Origin: Bombus terrestris
Taxonomy: Eukaryota; Arthropoda; Insecta; Hymenoptera; Apidae
Reading direction: 5' to 3'
DNA: 64,000 nt
NCBI RefSeq assembly: GCF_910591885.1
Contig: NC_063272.1
Location: 565,001 to 629,000, forward strand
The notes under the pieces: model-generated
Told to the model about the DNA's origin: nothing
The model's input: only the letters and a program-made list of their open reading frames with translations
Databases searched by the model: none
Program-made: the position numbers and the translations under genes
Shown: positions 49,901-62,508 of the stretch, in pieces
How positions within the stretch are numbered: position 1 is the first letter of the stretch
How the letters are laid out: the number at the start of each line of letters is the position of its first letter

Positions 49901-51420
49901 ACATTAGGCAATTATTTAACCTGGAAACTACCAATCTATTAGCAGATATGGTAAGCAATCTATATACGTATGTACATATCTATATCCGTCAATTATTTTA
50001 TTCATCCTTCTACCTTACGTTTCTCCAAAACTTTTGCTGCACAAGTTACCCGTTACCTTATATGAAATAAGCAAAAATTTAACGCAAATAAGTAATTTGG
50101 TAAGAGAAAACCCAAATGGGATTCGAAATTTCGTAAAGCAGCCTCTGTCGCGAATCCTATTTCTTCTAATTTGCCATTGTGTTTCATCCTATGGAATTTC
50201 TTTTCGGATCCTTTTCTCTATTTCGGAGCAACGTACCGCGAGAAAGACGTGCAAAACGTTCCTCTACTCCTCTCTGTTTTTCCTTCTTCATTATTCTTGA
50301 TTCTCTCCGTGCTTTATCTCGATTCCTCCTAGCGTCCTCCGCCTGCTATCTCTGTCGAGCCACAGTAAATTCGCATCGGCCATCAGCCGGTGCCAATAAC
50401 GTACCAAAGCAGATGGAAGATGTGGTGAGGGTTTGGTGGTTAGCCCGACGCTGGTGGGGGTAAGGGATACTTACTGTCTGCAGGGCCGTGTTCATCAATC
50501 AACGCACCCTACTCCTACATACGATCGCGTTTATACTAGTGTTATCATCGATATCGTGCTAAGATTTCATCTACTGTGTATTTCAATAGTATCTGGATAA
50601 CGAAGCAACGTTCTCGACGTCAGATAAAACGATATCACGATACAACGGTGATTCATTGAAAACCCGACAAAAACATAATTGAAGTTTACCTCGATAATCG
50701 GCCACATCTTGCATCAATGAGTTGGAACAAATTCGACAATCGCGAAGCTACAGCGCAACGCTTGTATTAATGATATGAAAACTTTCATTCCGATAAAATG
50801 AATTTCGAAGGAAAGTATCACCATTTAAGCGGATAATTCAAAGTCAAGTGCACACACTTGTCTCTCCGGGAGTTAATTTGTCGTGCGTTTGAGCGCGATC
50901 ATCGTGCCGCCATACCTTTGAGCCGCTCCTCTATGTCGCACAGTGAAACGTCGTTGCACGCGTTCGTGTATTATGCTTTTTTTTTCTTCTCTTCTCGTCT
51001 GTGCAACTTTGTCTATATGCGACTGCTACGCATGCACGTTCCCGCGAACATAGCACTAAATCGAACTAGCTGACCGTACTAAAAACATACATGAGAAATA
51101 TATTTCCCTGACGACGGAGTGGTTAATCTAACCGAGATTTTGGTATAGTAATTGGACGTTTCTTGTAACTGTCTAGTTATAGGAAAAATTACTAAAATAA
51201 AATGGCAAAATTCTTTTGTTGAAAAGTGGGGCAGTGGGAAAAAATGATCGAGGAAGCAGCATGTTAATTTTAACGAGTCCAGAGATGTTTGGAATTTGTA
51301 ATTACATTCTGCAAAGTTGAAAGAAATTCTCTACAAGTTATTCGTTGCTTCCCTACAATGAAATTTCTTCACGCGCTTAAAAAAATTATTAAAAAGGTTA
51401 TTTTGGGGAAAGGTAACGAA

Positions 51421-51450
51421 AAAAAAAAAAATATATATATATATATATAT
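51421..51450. repeat. Poly-A then (AT)n simple repeat
   Basis: Eleven A residues pass directly into about ten AT units. Simple sequence only. Confidence 0.85.
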
Positions 51451-54400
51451 AAACGAGCAAAATTTAGATTCCAGCTAAACTCTAAAGTAAAAAAAAATCT
51501 ACTACGGTTCTCATTCTCTACCGAGACGTTTGACTTGATACTTTTTATTATTCTTCGCCTACAGACATCATACTTATGCATAAAGCCTTCTACCAGTCAC
51601 CGTTCGCATTTCCACTCACGATTCACTGTTAGTGTTATTTAATTAAAAGAAAATACAATACAAAAACCTCTTTCATCTCCGCTAAAACCACTAATACAAG
51701 AATAATTATTTCTTTGAGAAATTACGCTACTAATACTGACCAAAGGAATTAATTTTTTATAATACTTCGGTCAGAATGGAGGCTGAATAGCTTCTATTTC
51801 TTTTATTCGTCGCAAAAATGCTGCAACATACTTAGATAGACATACACACGAGACGGTAGAAATCGACATTATCTTATTAACACTACTTTTTTCAAGCCCG
51901 AGTGCAACGTGAAACGATCGTCACAATGCTCGTTCTATGGAACGACCCTGACAAAGTCTGACTAGACGGCCAGACAACCGCGAGACAAGCTTAACCATTT
52001 CATGAATACTCTGACGACTCTATACGTTTCTTGCCACGACTTAGTCATTTCCGATACCGGCGAACGAGGAAATCCATGCATGTTCCTAAATTATCGTATA
52101 TTTCCTATAACGAGTCGAACATTTCGTGTGAACATTTATTTTATACGATACTTTAAAAATGAAAAATTATTGCACAGTCACAAACAATGTACAATGGGTT
52201 CTCCGTTCTTTTCTCCTCGTTCGTTGTGGCTTAGAATATTCAGAGTTTACGTTCAAGGACGATAAGATATATGACTTGAATGACAAGATTTTGCTAGAAT
52301 GAACATTTTCATTACAGAGAGCCACAAATTTCGTACGATGAGCCCTGCCTCTGCCAGGTTTATTCCGCCGCAAAACGACTATGCGAATTGCGCAAGCGTG
52401 ATGCAGTCCGTAGTTTAGGCGTCAGCGATAGACAAGTAGGTAGGCAGTAAACCTGCAGCAAGGTACAAAGAGAGCAAGAAGGTAGAACAGAGAAATTCTC
52501 GTAACGCGCGTTCTTGGAACAACGGATGAAGGAAAGTGCAGAAAGAAATAAGTAAAGAAAAAGGATAGGAAAAAAATGATGAGAGAAGGTTAGAATAAGA
52601 TGGAGCGAGAGAAATGGAAAAAGAAGAAAAGAAAGCAGAAGGAAAAAAGAGAACATTTGTAATGCAGTGATACGCAGCGGCAGCAGTGGCGCCGAAAATG
52701 CAATGCGGTGCGCCAGAACGACGGCGTCGGCGTCGGGCGTGGCGGATAACTGACCTCGACTCGTCTAGCCTGGCCGCCCCTGACGCCGCACCGTTTCCCA
52801 CCAATTTTACCCCAATCCCTCTGTTGCACCTTCGTGCCATTGCTCCCCCACTATCGCGACGTCGAATACCACCACTACGCACCACCCGTTTGAAACTTTT
52901 TCTCTCTACTCTCCACTCTCTACTCTACTCTACTATATACACATTTACCCTTTTCTCATTCCATCCCCTTTCTTTTTTTTGTGGTAGAGCTTTCGTTCCT
53001 CTCGTCCTACGGTCAAATGGTCGCGTTACCCCTCCAGCAACGACCTTACTCCCTCTACACCTGTTTTACACCCGGTGACCCCCACCCTTTCATTTCTCTC
53101 GTACTATCTCTGTTCGATTCTTCTCTCCTTTACGTTCGCGTCTACTCTTCTCGTCTCGTCGCGGCCTTCCGCGCCCCTGGAAGATCGGCAGACAGCAGTC
53201 TGACTGTCTGGTTGCCCAGCAACGTGCCGTTGCCCGTCGCCGTCGATGAGAGATGGTGAATTTAGCGATAGTTTCGTACTGCATCTTGTATGAGCAAATG
53301 TTAATATCATAGGCCGGTAGGGAAAAAGTTGGATAACATCATTATCGTCACAATAGGTAGAGTCTAGGTACTTTGCAATGAATCGCGAATCAATTTTCCT
53401 TTGTTGAGACCATTTAATAAGCTGTTTTCATCAATATTTTAACGATGGATATGTTTGGAAAGATTATAATACAATGCGATTAATGTTGTGAAAATTCTTG
53501 TATCCTAGTTTCCTTGTATCGTCTAATATTTTCTCTTAATGTCAGCGATTTGTATGTTAAACGGTACCTAGTAAAGGTAAACGAGTTCGTTCGAGTCCTT
53601 CCTTTGTAGTGAAGTATTTGTTGAAACAAGCAAACGTTACTGGGGGAATAATCCAAGAAAGAGACATAACGGTTCACATTATTGTTTTAATCTAAATGTA
53701 AATTATGGTTTTTACAAATCTATTTTGTAGGAGAAAAAGGAATTATGATATACGCAAAAGAAGATTTTGAAACTCTATTGCGAGAAACATACAATTAAGA
53801 AGGCGTCGAACCAGTTCGTTGGTATAATGACCAGCACTCATAGCTTTCGCATTCTTTCTTTGTCTTCTTCTAGCTGACGAGAAATTGTGTTGACCGAATC
53901 AACGCTGGGTAAAGTAGTCACAATATATCGTATCAGAGAAAGTCGTGAATGGTAGCACGGTAACATGGAACACGATATTGGTTAACAATACGCCTTGGTA
54001 TATGTATGCATATAGAGGTATTCATCAGTCAATGATTGAGCAAGTTAAAGCCCTTCTATTGATACATGGTACATGTGGGTGCTAGTGGCCGTTGTACATC
54101 GGCGCTTATAATGAAACAGTACGCTGTATATGACATTTCTACGATGTGATAAAGCTAAGTTTGCCGTAATTATTATATTTATCGTTTTCTCGAAAGTTAC
54201 CTTCCTACGTTTACAAGATTCAAAATTTGAAGAATCGATACTATAGTATTGCAGCGCATTCTTAAAATCACGGTCCATTGTATTTTTTCTTTACATTTGT
54301 TTGCAAAGTTACTTCCAGTCTTTAAAATCAAAATCGATCAAGAACGACATCCAAAATTCTAATACAGATGGCAAAGATTTATCGACTGTATAACTAGTTT

Positions 54401-54600
54401 ATTCGACAACAACATTCCTTTGTTAGAAACCAATTCTTCAACTAATAAGGTTCGACTGTGTGTGACTCATAACGTAACTGAGTGACTCAGACCCTGAGAC
54501 TGTTAGCAATGTTTCGAGAAGACGTGGCATCCGAACCTGAATCATAAGAGTATCGCTAGAACCATTGAATACCTGTATCTAGTACCGGACATACTCCCCA

Positions 54601-56304
54601 TATCTATATTATCCTTTTATAGCGTAAAATCTATATCAAATAACATATCAATTCATTCAATAAAAAATTAAATTCCAAAACTTGATATTCGTCAATACTT
54701 ATTTAATTATTAAGATGTTTATCTAAGTATTATATTTATTTTGTGTCAAAATTATTCATCAGAGGTTGCAACAGTTATTTGTGTAACGTTAATAGTCATT
54801 GGTCAAACTGATCGTGAATCATTTCTATACTTGTTTTATTATATAAACTTCTTTATTATCATTTTAGTTACGCGTGATTTTAAAATATAAAAAAGAATTT
54901 TGACCGGTATGTATTAGAAATTCGTTATCATAAAGTAAAATAATTGCATAAATACTAAAAATAATGGTGTAAATACTAAAAATAATGCTCATCATTAAAA
55001 TATTCTTACAGTTTAATTATTTCCATCTTACATCGTAGTTGATTTTCTTATTAATATCAATGCTTATTTTCATTAATTTATCTGTACATTAACAATTTAT
55101 AAGAAGTTAATTATGTAAATTATTTGTACAAGGTAACCATTGTGTAAAATGTATATAGTTTTTATTTATGTTTTCATTGTATGAGTTGCACCATTATGTG
55201 CCACTTTGTTTCAAAACACGTGATTAGAATTATATTTCAAGACAAATTGATAGAAACATTAACATGATTTAGAACTATTGAACACTTTACTTTCAAATGT
55301 CTGTTCATACAATGAGAATGCAGGATACAAATTTGTTTCCCAATAATCATTATCACATAACAGATCTCATTAGACGTGACTACATGTATATAAAATTATA
55401 TTTCGCGAAACATGTGAAAAAGATACAGAAATGTGAATAAGTTTTATCATGTAAAATTCGTACATATGTTTCATTCCTTGTAACATGTATGCACAAGATG
55501 ATTTACATTGTAATATTATTGATCTATTCTTAAATACTTTAACATGTTATTTAGATGTTTACTAAAATCCCTTTTGCAAAGTCTGTTGCTTGCTCTCCAT
55601 ATTATTATAATCATATAAAGAAAAGTCGTGAAGCATTAAAAACATAATTGTAAAATATACTTTAATGAATGTCAAATCGAATACCATATCTTTTATATTT
55701 TGTATGTAATGTAATAGCATTCCATTATGGGATTGTTCGTGTAAATAAAACGGAAAGCAAAAATATATAATCACTTTGATTTTTTAATGTTTACTACCTA
55801 CACTTTATCTACAAAGTATGCATAATGTTATTTCAAATAGTTGACTAGATACATACCTAATATAATAGGTAATCCGGATATTCTTTCTGATGGTTATCAT
55901 ATATTTGAAGATTATAGGAAACAAATGCAATAAAACTATATTAATAGCAACATAAATAATTGATAAATGAGCAGTGTGTAAAATTCTATATTTAATACGT
56001 TTTTTATGGCAAAAATATATATGTTAAAAAAAAGTTATTAAATACAATGTTTGTGTGTAAAATTAAGAAACACATATTACAAGATGGTCGGCTTATATTT
56101 ATCCATTTTACATACTTTGTGAAGGAATGTGTAGATAGTAAACAAATACAAAGTATTTAAAAATTTGCTAATACATTTTTACAGCATAGACTTACCATTT
56201 CACAATAATTATTTTTCTTTAATACCTTCAAATGGAGGGTCCTGGAAGATCTTTGCTGTCCACAATTTTGTTACCTTTAATCTTAATTTTTACATTAAAA
56301 TGTA
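54601..56304. other. AT-rich flank, probably includes transportin-3 3' UTR
   Basis: Strongly AT-rich DNA follows the transportin-3 stop codon. Minus-strand ATTAAA hexamers at 56276-56281 and 56218-56223 are possible poly(A) signals, but the first lies only 24 nt from the stop. The remainder shows no gene. An 18-bp sequence is tandemly duplicated at 54949-54966 and 54970-54987. Confidence 0.5.
54949..54987 (+). repeat. Two tandem 18-bp copies, 21-bp period
   Basis: TAAATACTAAAAATAATG occurs twice with three bases between copies and no differences. A small local duplication in AT-rich DNA. Confidence 0.8.
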
Positions 56305-59300
56305 TCAGCGATACAAACGTGCAAAATTGCGTAAGGCATGATTTATCGATTTTGGTGTTTCCGCCCTGAAAAAAAATTTATGTGAAATTCCTGTACTTCA
56401 AATACAAATAGAATTAAAAATTATTTGATATACCTTACAACCGTATTATGAAATTCAAACAGCTGCTCAGGTTGTGCTGTAGGAGAACCACCTGCATTTT
56501 GTGATGGCATAGTCTTAATGGCTTCTTCTAACCACTTGGATAGTAGCTAAAGAACAAATAAAATTTTAGTTGTAGAGGAACATAGTGAATCACCTAGTAG
56601 GCAGAAATTACTGAGAATCAGTGTTCTTACTTGTCTATTAGTTACAGAAAGTTCATTAAAAACATCTGCTACATCAGATAACATGTAGGAAGATAACGAA
56701 AACACTGATGCATGAAGAAGTCTTACGACTAAAGTTTGTCCTTTTTCTTTTAATATGCGTTGTACTAATTCCCGTCGTATTGTATAATCTGTCCGATTCT
56801 TGGAAAAAAAAAATAAAAATATCAATAAAAGTTTATTATTATTGTTATAAAATATCAAGTTTCATTATAAGTTACCTCATTGTTGAGACCACAGTGCAAA
56901 AGATCATAAAAAAATTTCATTACTGAAACATTTGCATCCCTATGGTCTAAGCTACAGGCCATTAAGGCACAGTCAATTATACTCTCTATAACGACCGAGC
57001 ACAGGAAAGGTATTGGAGCTCTTTGAAGAAACCTACCATTAAAAATAAAGATATTTTTACATTTGAAAAATGAATATATTATTGTGTTATTAATAAACGA
57101 TATATACCTGGCACATAATCTAAACAGATCATCTACTGTATCAGGGTGATTTTTTAATCCATCTTGTTGTTGGAGGATATTGAAAGTAGGTCCAATAAAT
57201 GCTTCCAACATTTTCAATAAACCAGGGACACATTCCGAATCTATGGCGTATTCGTCAACTAATATTGAACCAAGATATAAAAAGCAGCTATGTTGATGAG
57301 CTGCATACAATTGCACAATCTGAAAATTCCCAAAACCATTAATAAAGTTTTATAATCTAGAATTTATTTGCTACAGATACCTGTTTTACAAGTGGCTCAA
57401 GAAGATGGGCGGAATGTTTTCCTACACAACGAACAGCAAATCTTAAACAACGGCAACATCTCTCCATTACTTTTGCATCATGTTGATATGTTGTACATAC
57501 ATTTGATAATACGGGCCACATCTATATATAAAGATAAAATTGATATAAAGAGTGTGTCTTACGAGAGTCATATTTTATTATGTAAATCATATTATAAATC
57601 ATAAAACGCACTTCAGTAACAGCATTTTGACAAGGATGAGGTTCAAAATGATCCTCAACTGGAGGGTCCAGATCAGTATGCCTAAATATAGCGGCTAATC
57701 TGTCTAGCCATACCACAGGGTCAGTCTTTGTTCCTACTTCAATTGGAATTCTACGTTCCATAATTTCGCATAAAGGTCTAGCTTGAAACCAACATAATTC
57801 TTTCATGGCTTGCGTAAGTTCTTCACGCCCTAAACTTGACATGATTATTGCCACTCCTGTATTCAAACAATAAATGTTACATTATATCGTATTATAATTT
57901 TGTTGTATAAATAAATTTTTATCTTACCCTTAAGTAAACCAATGGCAGCATCGTTGCTGATAGCGAAACTGTCAAGAGAACGTGCTATTTGCAACAATCC
58001 TGGAAAGTGTGAAGCCATGTGTGATGGACAAGCAGTACATATACTTAATAATGCACCACAAGCTGCACTTCCCAAACCCTTTTGACTTAAGCAAGTCAAA
58101 AGAAAATTTAAAACAGGTTCTATAATATTAGTTTCAAATTATGAAATGAAAGGAATAAGACAAAAATTATAATTATCTATAAACATTACCTAAGGACTGT
58201 GGATGACTTTCTATCCACTCACAAAGTTCTCCTAATAAAAGTATACTTGTATGACGAACAGCTATATGAGTATTTTCTGGTAAATTTAAAATAGCCTCTA
58301 CTACTTTCGGCACTACATCATTTTCTTTTCTGTAAGTGAATATTATAATAAATGTCAAATTATAATAATCTTATTCAGTAAAAGAATAATTTCATCGTAT
58401 ATATGAATTTTTATGCTAAAAACTTACGGCAAAATATTTTTTGCAACTGCTTGCATTACAAATAAAGCAGCTTCGGTCGAATCCCATGTAGGTACATGAT
58501 TGGGTTGACCCTGTGGTCCTGGTCCACCCGTCAGGGACGAAAACATTTGTCGGAAACAGTGACTGCTTCCAACTACAAATACAACGTCTTTTATCAGATC
58601 TGAAACACGATTTCTGAAATCTGCAAATTCTTCTCCACCAGCTCCCTCTTCCACCAGACCCAACTGTTAAAAGGAATTACATATAGAATATCTTCAAAAA
58701 AAGATACTTTCGAATATTATATTTACTTACATGATCTGGTTCCATTTGACAATGCCTGCATAATGCTCCGATTAATCTTTCAATATGAGGACGGAACACT
58801 GCATATAGGTCTTCACTATTTTTTTGGTAGAGAATTATATCAGATAAACGGTACCATAGATTGAAAGTTATTTGCGCCACTTCATAATCGTGATGTCCAA
58901 CACACACTAAGACAAGGTCAAGAATTTTGATAGCATAATGTTGCTTTCCTCCTACACAGCCATTTGCCATGGTTTCCAAAAAAGTTTCCGCTAACTCCGT
59001 AAAAATCCGACAGTAATTTATTGATCTACAGAATTAATACAATGACTATGTAAATACTTAAAGTAACCTTCAGTTCCATTATATCTCTAATTACATAAAA
59101 GAAATAAAATTTACTTGTCCATATCTTCATGTGCAACAGACAAATGGTATGCTTGTTCTAAGGACATTACACTAGTAAAAAGAAATAGCTGTAACTGTTG
59201 CAGCTGTATATTAGATTCACTATTATTGTCCCGATTGCTATTACTATCTTCTTCCAAAACTTGGAGAATTACACATATACAATCTGCAGCTGCTTCATGT

Positions 59301-60639
59301 AATTGAGATCCAGTCATATGATTTCCAAGTATCTAAACAATGAGGTATAATTCTGCATTTGAAATTCATCGAAAGTTATCGCTTTCTATTTCTGAGAATA
59401 CATACCTGAAGAGTATATATAATTACATCACTTGTAGGTACAAGTGGTATAGCATGTACTGCAATCCAGCTTGTGAAACATCTAAGAATTGTAATACGAA
59501 TTTGTACATTCTCTCCACCATTTTTGAGACACATTTTCTGGAAATATAACAAGCATTACTTACGATAGAAAAATATATCTTTAATCTACTTACCAAAAAT
59601 TCAGTAACTGTATCTGCACTTGCATTAAGTTCAAGTAATATATGCTGTCTGCGATTGGCTCCTAATCTGTACAATGTAATACAAAATTTTAAAAAATTAT
59701 TTTCAAATATAAGCAAGTATATGAAAGATTGTTTATAAATATATTGTACTCTAGATTTTCTTTTCATCTTTATATACCTAAGGGATCTTGAATTTACTTC
59801 TTCTGGTAATACTGTCATTACTTCAAGTAATGGCCATAAACTAGCAGTTGATCCACCAAATCTATTAATTAAATCGACAACTGGTTTTTGCCAAGAAGAC
59901 ATTTGCAATGCAAGATCTGCCAGTGCTAGACACAACTATAATAATGATCTTTTCTGTTATGATCACATATAAAAATGTATACATATAACTGATATGTTAG
60001 AAAAAATATATATAAACCTGTGTAACAATAGCAGAATTGGTATGTTCATTAATTTGTGATATGTGATTCATTAAAGAATCTCTCAAAGAAATATGAGCTT
60101 CTGCAGGTAATTCTTGGAAACATAGCTGTATTTTAGTACGCATTGTTTGAGCAGCAAAATAACAAGATTGAACATCTCGCTTTTGCTGCAGCATTTCATC
60201 TGCTATTTTCCATGCAAATACCTAAAAAAGTCATATATAATATAAAACATAATAACTGTCATAACTTCCTTCTTATTTTTTATATCTTTTTTATTGCATG
60301 AAAATTACATGCAGTAACGTTAAAAAATTATAATGTAGAATTCGAGTCTTTTAACATAAGGTTAGAAATTGTTTGATCTGTCTATATTTTTCAATGAGAG
60401 TTTTATACATTTGCATCGTACTATTATCGATAACTGTATAGTTCGCATAGGAAGGTGTACACGCATATAAGAACAAAGCAGTATATATTGATTGCAAAAA
60501 TGATTGCTAACAAGTAACTTACTGATTTTTGTAATTCGTCCAACCATTGAGATGTTTTTCCTGGCCCCGAAGGATTTGAGTTATTATATAAAGAATATAC
60601 AGCCTGGTAAACTGTTTCCAGGTCAGGCGGAGACTCCAT
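56305..60639 (-). CDS. Tnpo3: Transportin-3 (importin-beta family SR-protein import receptor)
   Basis: Karyopherin that carries phosphorylated SR splicing factors into the nucleus. Coding exons: 60639-60523, 60221-60018, 59935-59778, 59666-59594, 59537-59406, 59332-59115, 59025-58731, 58663-58428, 58329-58190, 58119-57928, 57856-57612, 57521-57381, 57319-57108, 57032-56876, 56798-56631, 56546-56434, 56365-56305; all junctions in frame, 953 aa (human about 923). Recognised by the N-terminal helical start [18 protein letters not shown], the segments [12 protein letters not shown] and [11 protein letters not shown], the long alpha-helical HEAT-repeat body without other domains, and the C terminus [10 protein letters not shown], which corresponds to the family end. 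A Ser/Asn-rich insert near exon 6 ([11 protein letters not shown]) may explain part of the extra length. Divergent from WASHC3, 738 bp away. Confidence 0.96.
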
Positions 60640-61377
60640 TCTTCAAAAAATATTTATTTTCCCGGTAATATCCATACAGTTAATTCCTACTGACAACAGA
60701 TCACTTGCGTTTGGTACCGCGTTACATCCAACCCGATCTCCAAATCCAACCTGTACAACCACAAAAATGTTCTTGTTCACACCATCAGCGCATATTCTGT
60801 TTTATCGACTTACAGCAAATAATATTCTCTATCAAAATCTGATTGAATCAATTATTGAAAATATCTACAATTTGAAAAATAGTTATTAATAAAAAAACAT
60901 CTTCTTTCTGGTACCTTATATGTGATTTCGGTTATATGATCAGCTTATAGGTTGCAATTAAAATTACGTTGACTCTGACTGTTATACTTTTATCAATTAA
61001 AATTCAACTATAAGATCGTTATACGTATATCAACTGTTTGTATGAGATATATAGGCATAAAGTGAAAGATACTAACACATAATAAAGTAATGACTGAATT
61101 TTGATCATGCCCTGTTTGAATTATTTTTACTTGTATTTATAACTTATGAATTTTCAAATAGTTTGTAATGTAATACACTTTAAATACCCCGCCTCCCATG
61201 CGTTATCCGCAGAGTATTTCACTAGAGGAGATGTATTCTGCTACAGCTGAAAGATTTCGATTTTTAGTGAACATATCCTTTCGCGAGTCCTACATGATTC
61301 ATGGGAGCAATGCGTTAAAAGTTCATGACGTTTGACAGTTAGACAACAAACACAAGAAATAACATCTGAAACGTACA
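60640..61377. promoter_or_regulatory. Shared transportin-3 / WASHC3 head-to-head promoter interval
   Basis: 738 bp separate the two divergent start codons. Most of it is AT-rich; a less AT-rich patch lies near 61190-61330. Both 5' UTRs should be here. Shared promoter use is inferred from geometry; no core element was identified with confidence. Confidence 0.5.
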
Positions 61378-62354
61378 ATGAATGATTACAAAATACCAAT
61401 AATCGAGCCAACTATCGATTGTACAAAGGTGCAAACATTGGATTTCAGCATTTTTTCTTTTCTACTGCTTACTTATAACAACAGACAATTTTACACCTTT
61501 TTATATGTCTTATATTTTTATTGCCAGGTTCCACCAATTAATCAAAAAAGGACAATTTCTTTCATTAATCATTTCATTGTGCATACTGTAACATTTCTTA
61601 ACAAATTTACTCTATCATGCGAAGAAAGATTATTGGAATTTGAATACAAGTTACAGAGGATAGAGGCTTCACTAGAAATTTTAGAGTCTTGGGTATGTAA
61701 TTATTAATTATTTTGAGTAACTTATACAAGTGAATTTATTTCAGAAGATTATTTATAATTTTTGATAATTTATGTTTTACAGTTATCATCTGTTCCAGTC
61801 TTGGAACAAGATCAAAGTACAAAAAGCGTTATAAAAAATAAAGATAGTAAAGACGAGGAAGAAAGTACACCTAAAATAGATGAACCTGATAATAGTAAAG
61901 CAGATGAGCCTGAAGATACACAGGCTGAAAAGCAACCAGTGAGCAAAGATCCACGCTATGAGAAATACTTTAAGATGGTACACTTTGGCGTGCCAAAAGA
62001 AGCTGTCAAATTAAAGATGGAACAAGAAGGATTGGATTCATCTATTTTAGAGTAAGTTGTACTTAAAATGTCCTAAAATTTTAATAACTGAAATTCAAAT
62101 TTATAATAAAATATAATAGTAAAAATTAACCAATGTATATTTTGAAATACGAAAAAGTGAATAGAAATAATATGGGATGATAATTCCTTTTGCAATGGAA
62201 CATTTTCTAATTTTAACTTGTTTTGTGCATCATTTTTGATATCGTATCTTTATTGAAATCATTAATACCATCATTGTTTTATATTAACAGTGATTCTCAT
62301 CAAACAGCTTCTAAAGTGAAATCTACAGATAATGGTAAGAATAAAGGGGATTAA
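61378..62354 (+). CDS. Washc3: WASH complex subunit 3 (CCDC53)
   Basis: Small subunit of the endosomal WASH complex, which activates Arp2/3 actin nucleation on endosomes for cargo sorting. Exons: 61378-61428, 61528-61692, 61783-62051, 62291-62354; 182 aa (human 194). Recognised by the N-terminal segment with VPPINQKRTISFINHFIVHTV, a predicted coiled coil about residues 45-72 (EERLLEFEYKLQRIEASLEIL), an acidic Lys/Glu-rich linker 80-125, and the conserved C-terminal block at about 128-162 (DPRYEKYFKMVHFGVP, then a KM..EGLD motif). The tail after that block is short and lysine-rich. The stop lies 155 bp from the stop of the convergent ribosomal protein gene. Confidence 0.94.
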
Positions 62355-62414
62355 ATACTTATCTGTATTCATCTGTTGAACACGTGAAATATTTTTACGT
62401 TATAAAATATAGTT

Positions 62415-62420
62415 AATAAA
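62415..62420 (+). terminator. WASHC3 poly(A) signal
   Basis: AATAAA lies about 60 nt after the WASHC3 stop, with a second overlapping copy directly after it. Cleavage is expected near 62435, inside or next to the RpL36A 3' UTR on the other strand. Confidence 0.7.
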
Positions 62421-62447
62421 ATAAACAACTATACAAATTCCAGAAGA

Positions 62448-62453
62448 TTTATT
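62448..62453 (-). terminator. RpL36A poly(A) signal
   Basis: Minus-strand AATAAA about 56 nt after the RpL36A stop codon, giving a very short 3' UTR as is usual for ribosomal protein genes. Confidence 0.7.
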
Positions 62454-62508
62454 TCATTTCTTATTAAATACACATAGAAAGTTAACATACATAACTTCAT
62501 ACATAATC

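Larger units (their letters stand above)
31761..54600. other. Long gene-poor interval downstream of chameau
   Basis: The first part must include the chameau 3' UTR; an ATTAAA at 33068-33073 is a weak candidate signal. Beyond it I find no conserved protein, tRNA, rRNA or known microRNA. Composition alternates: GC/CpG-rich, promoter-like blocks lie near 42.4-43.2, 46.3-46.8, 48.2-48.6 and 52.7-53.3 kb, separated by AT-rich stretches (43.4-45.1, 53.3-54.6 kb). Purine-rich plus-strand blocks occur near 37.6, 48.3-48.5 and 52.45-52.65 kb. Open frames are common on both strands without coding features. It may contain non-coding RNA exons, enhancers, or non-coding first exons of a gene outside the window. 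Confidence 0.6.

Noticed and set aside
31761..56304. Search by eye for known insect microRNAs, tRNAs and TTAGG telomere-type repeats
   Set aside because: No recognisable mature microRNA sequence, tRNA A/B boxes or telomeric repeat was seen; a computed search (tRNAscan-SE, Infernal, miRBase) would be decisive.
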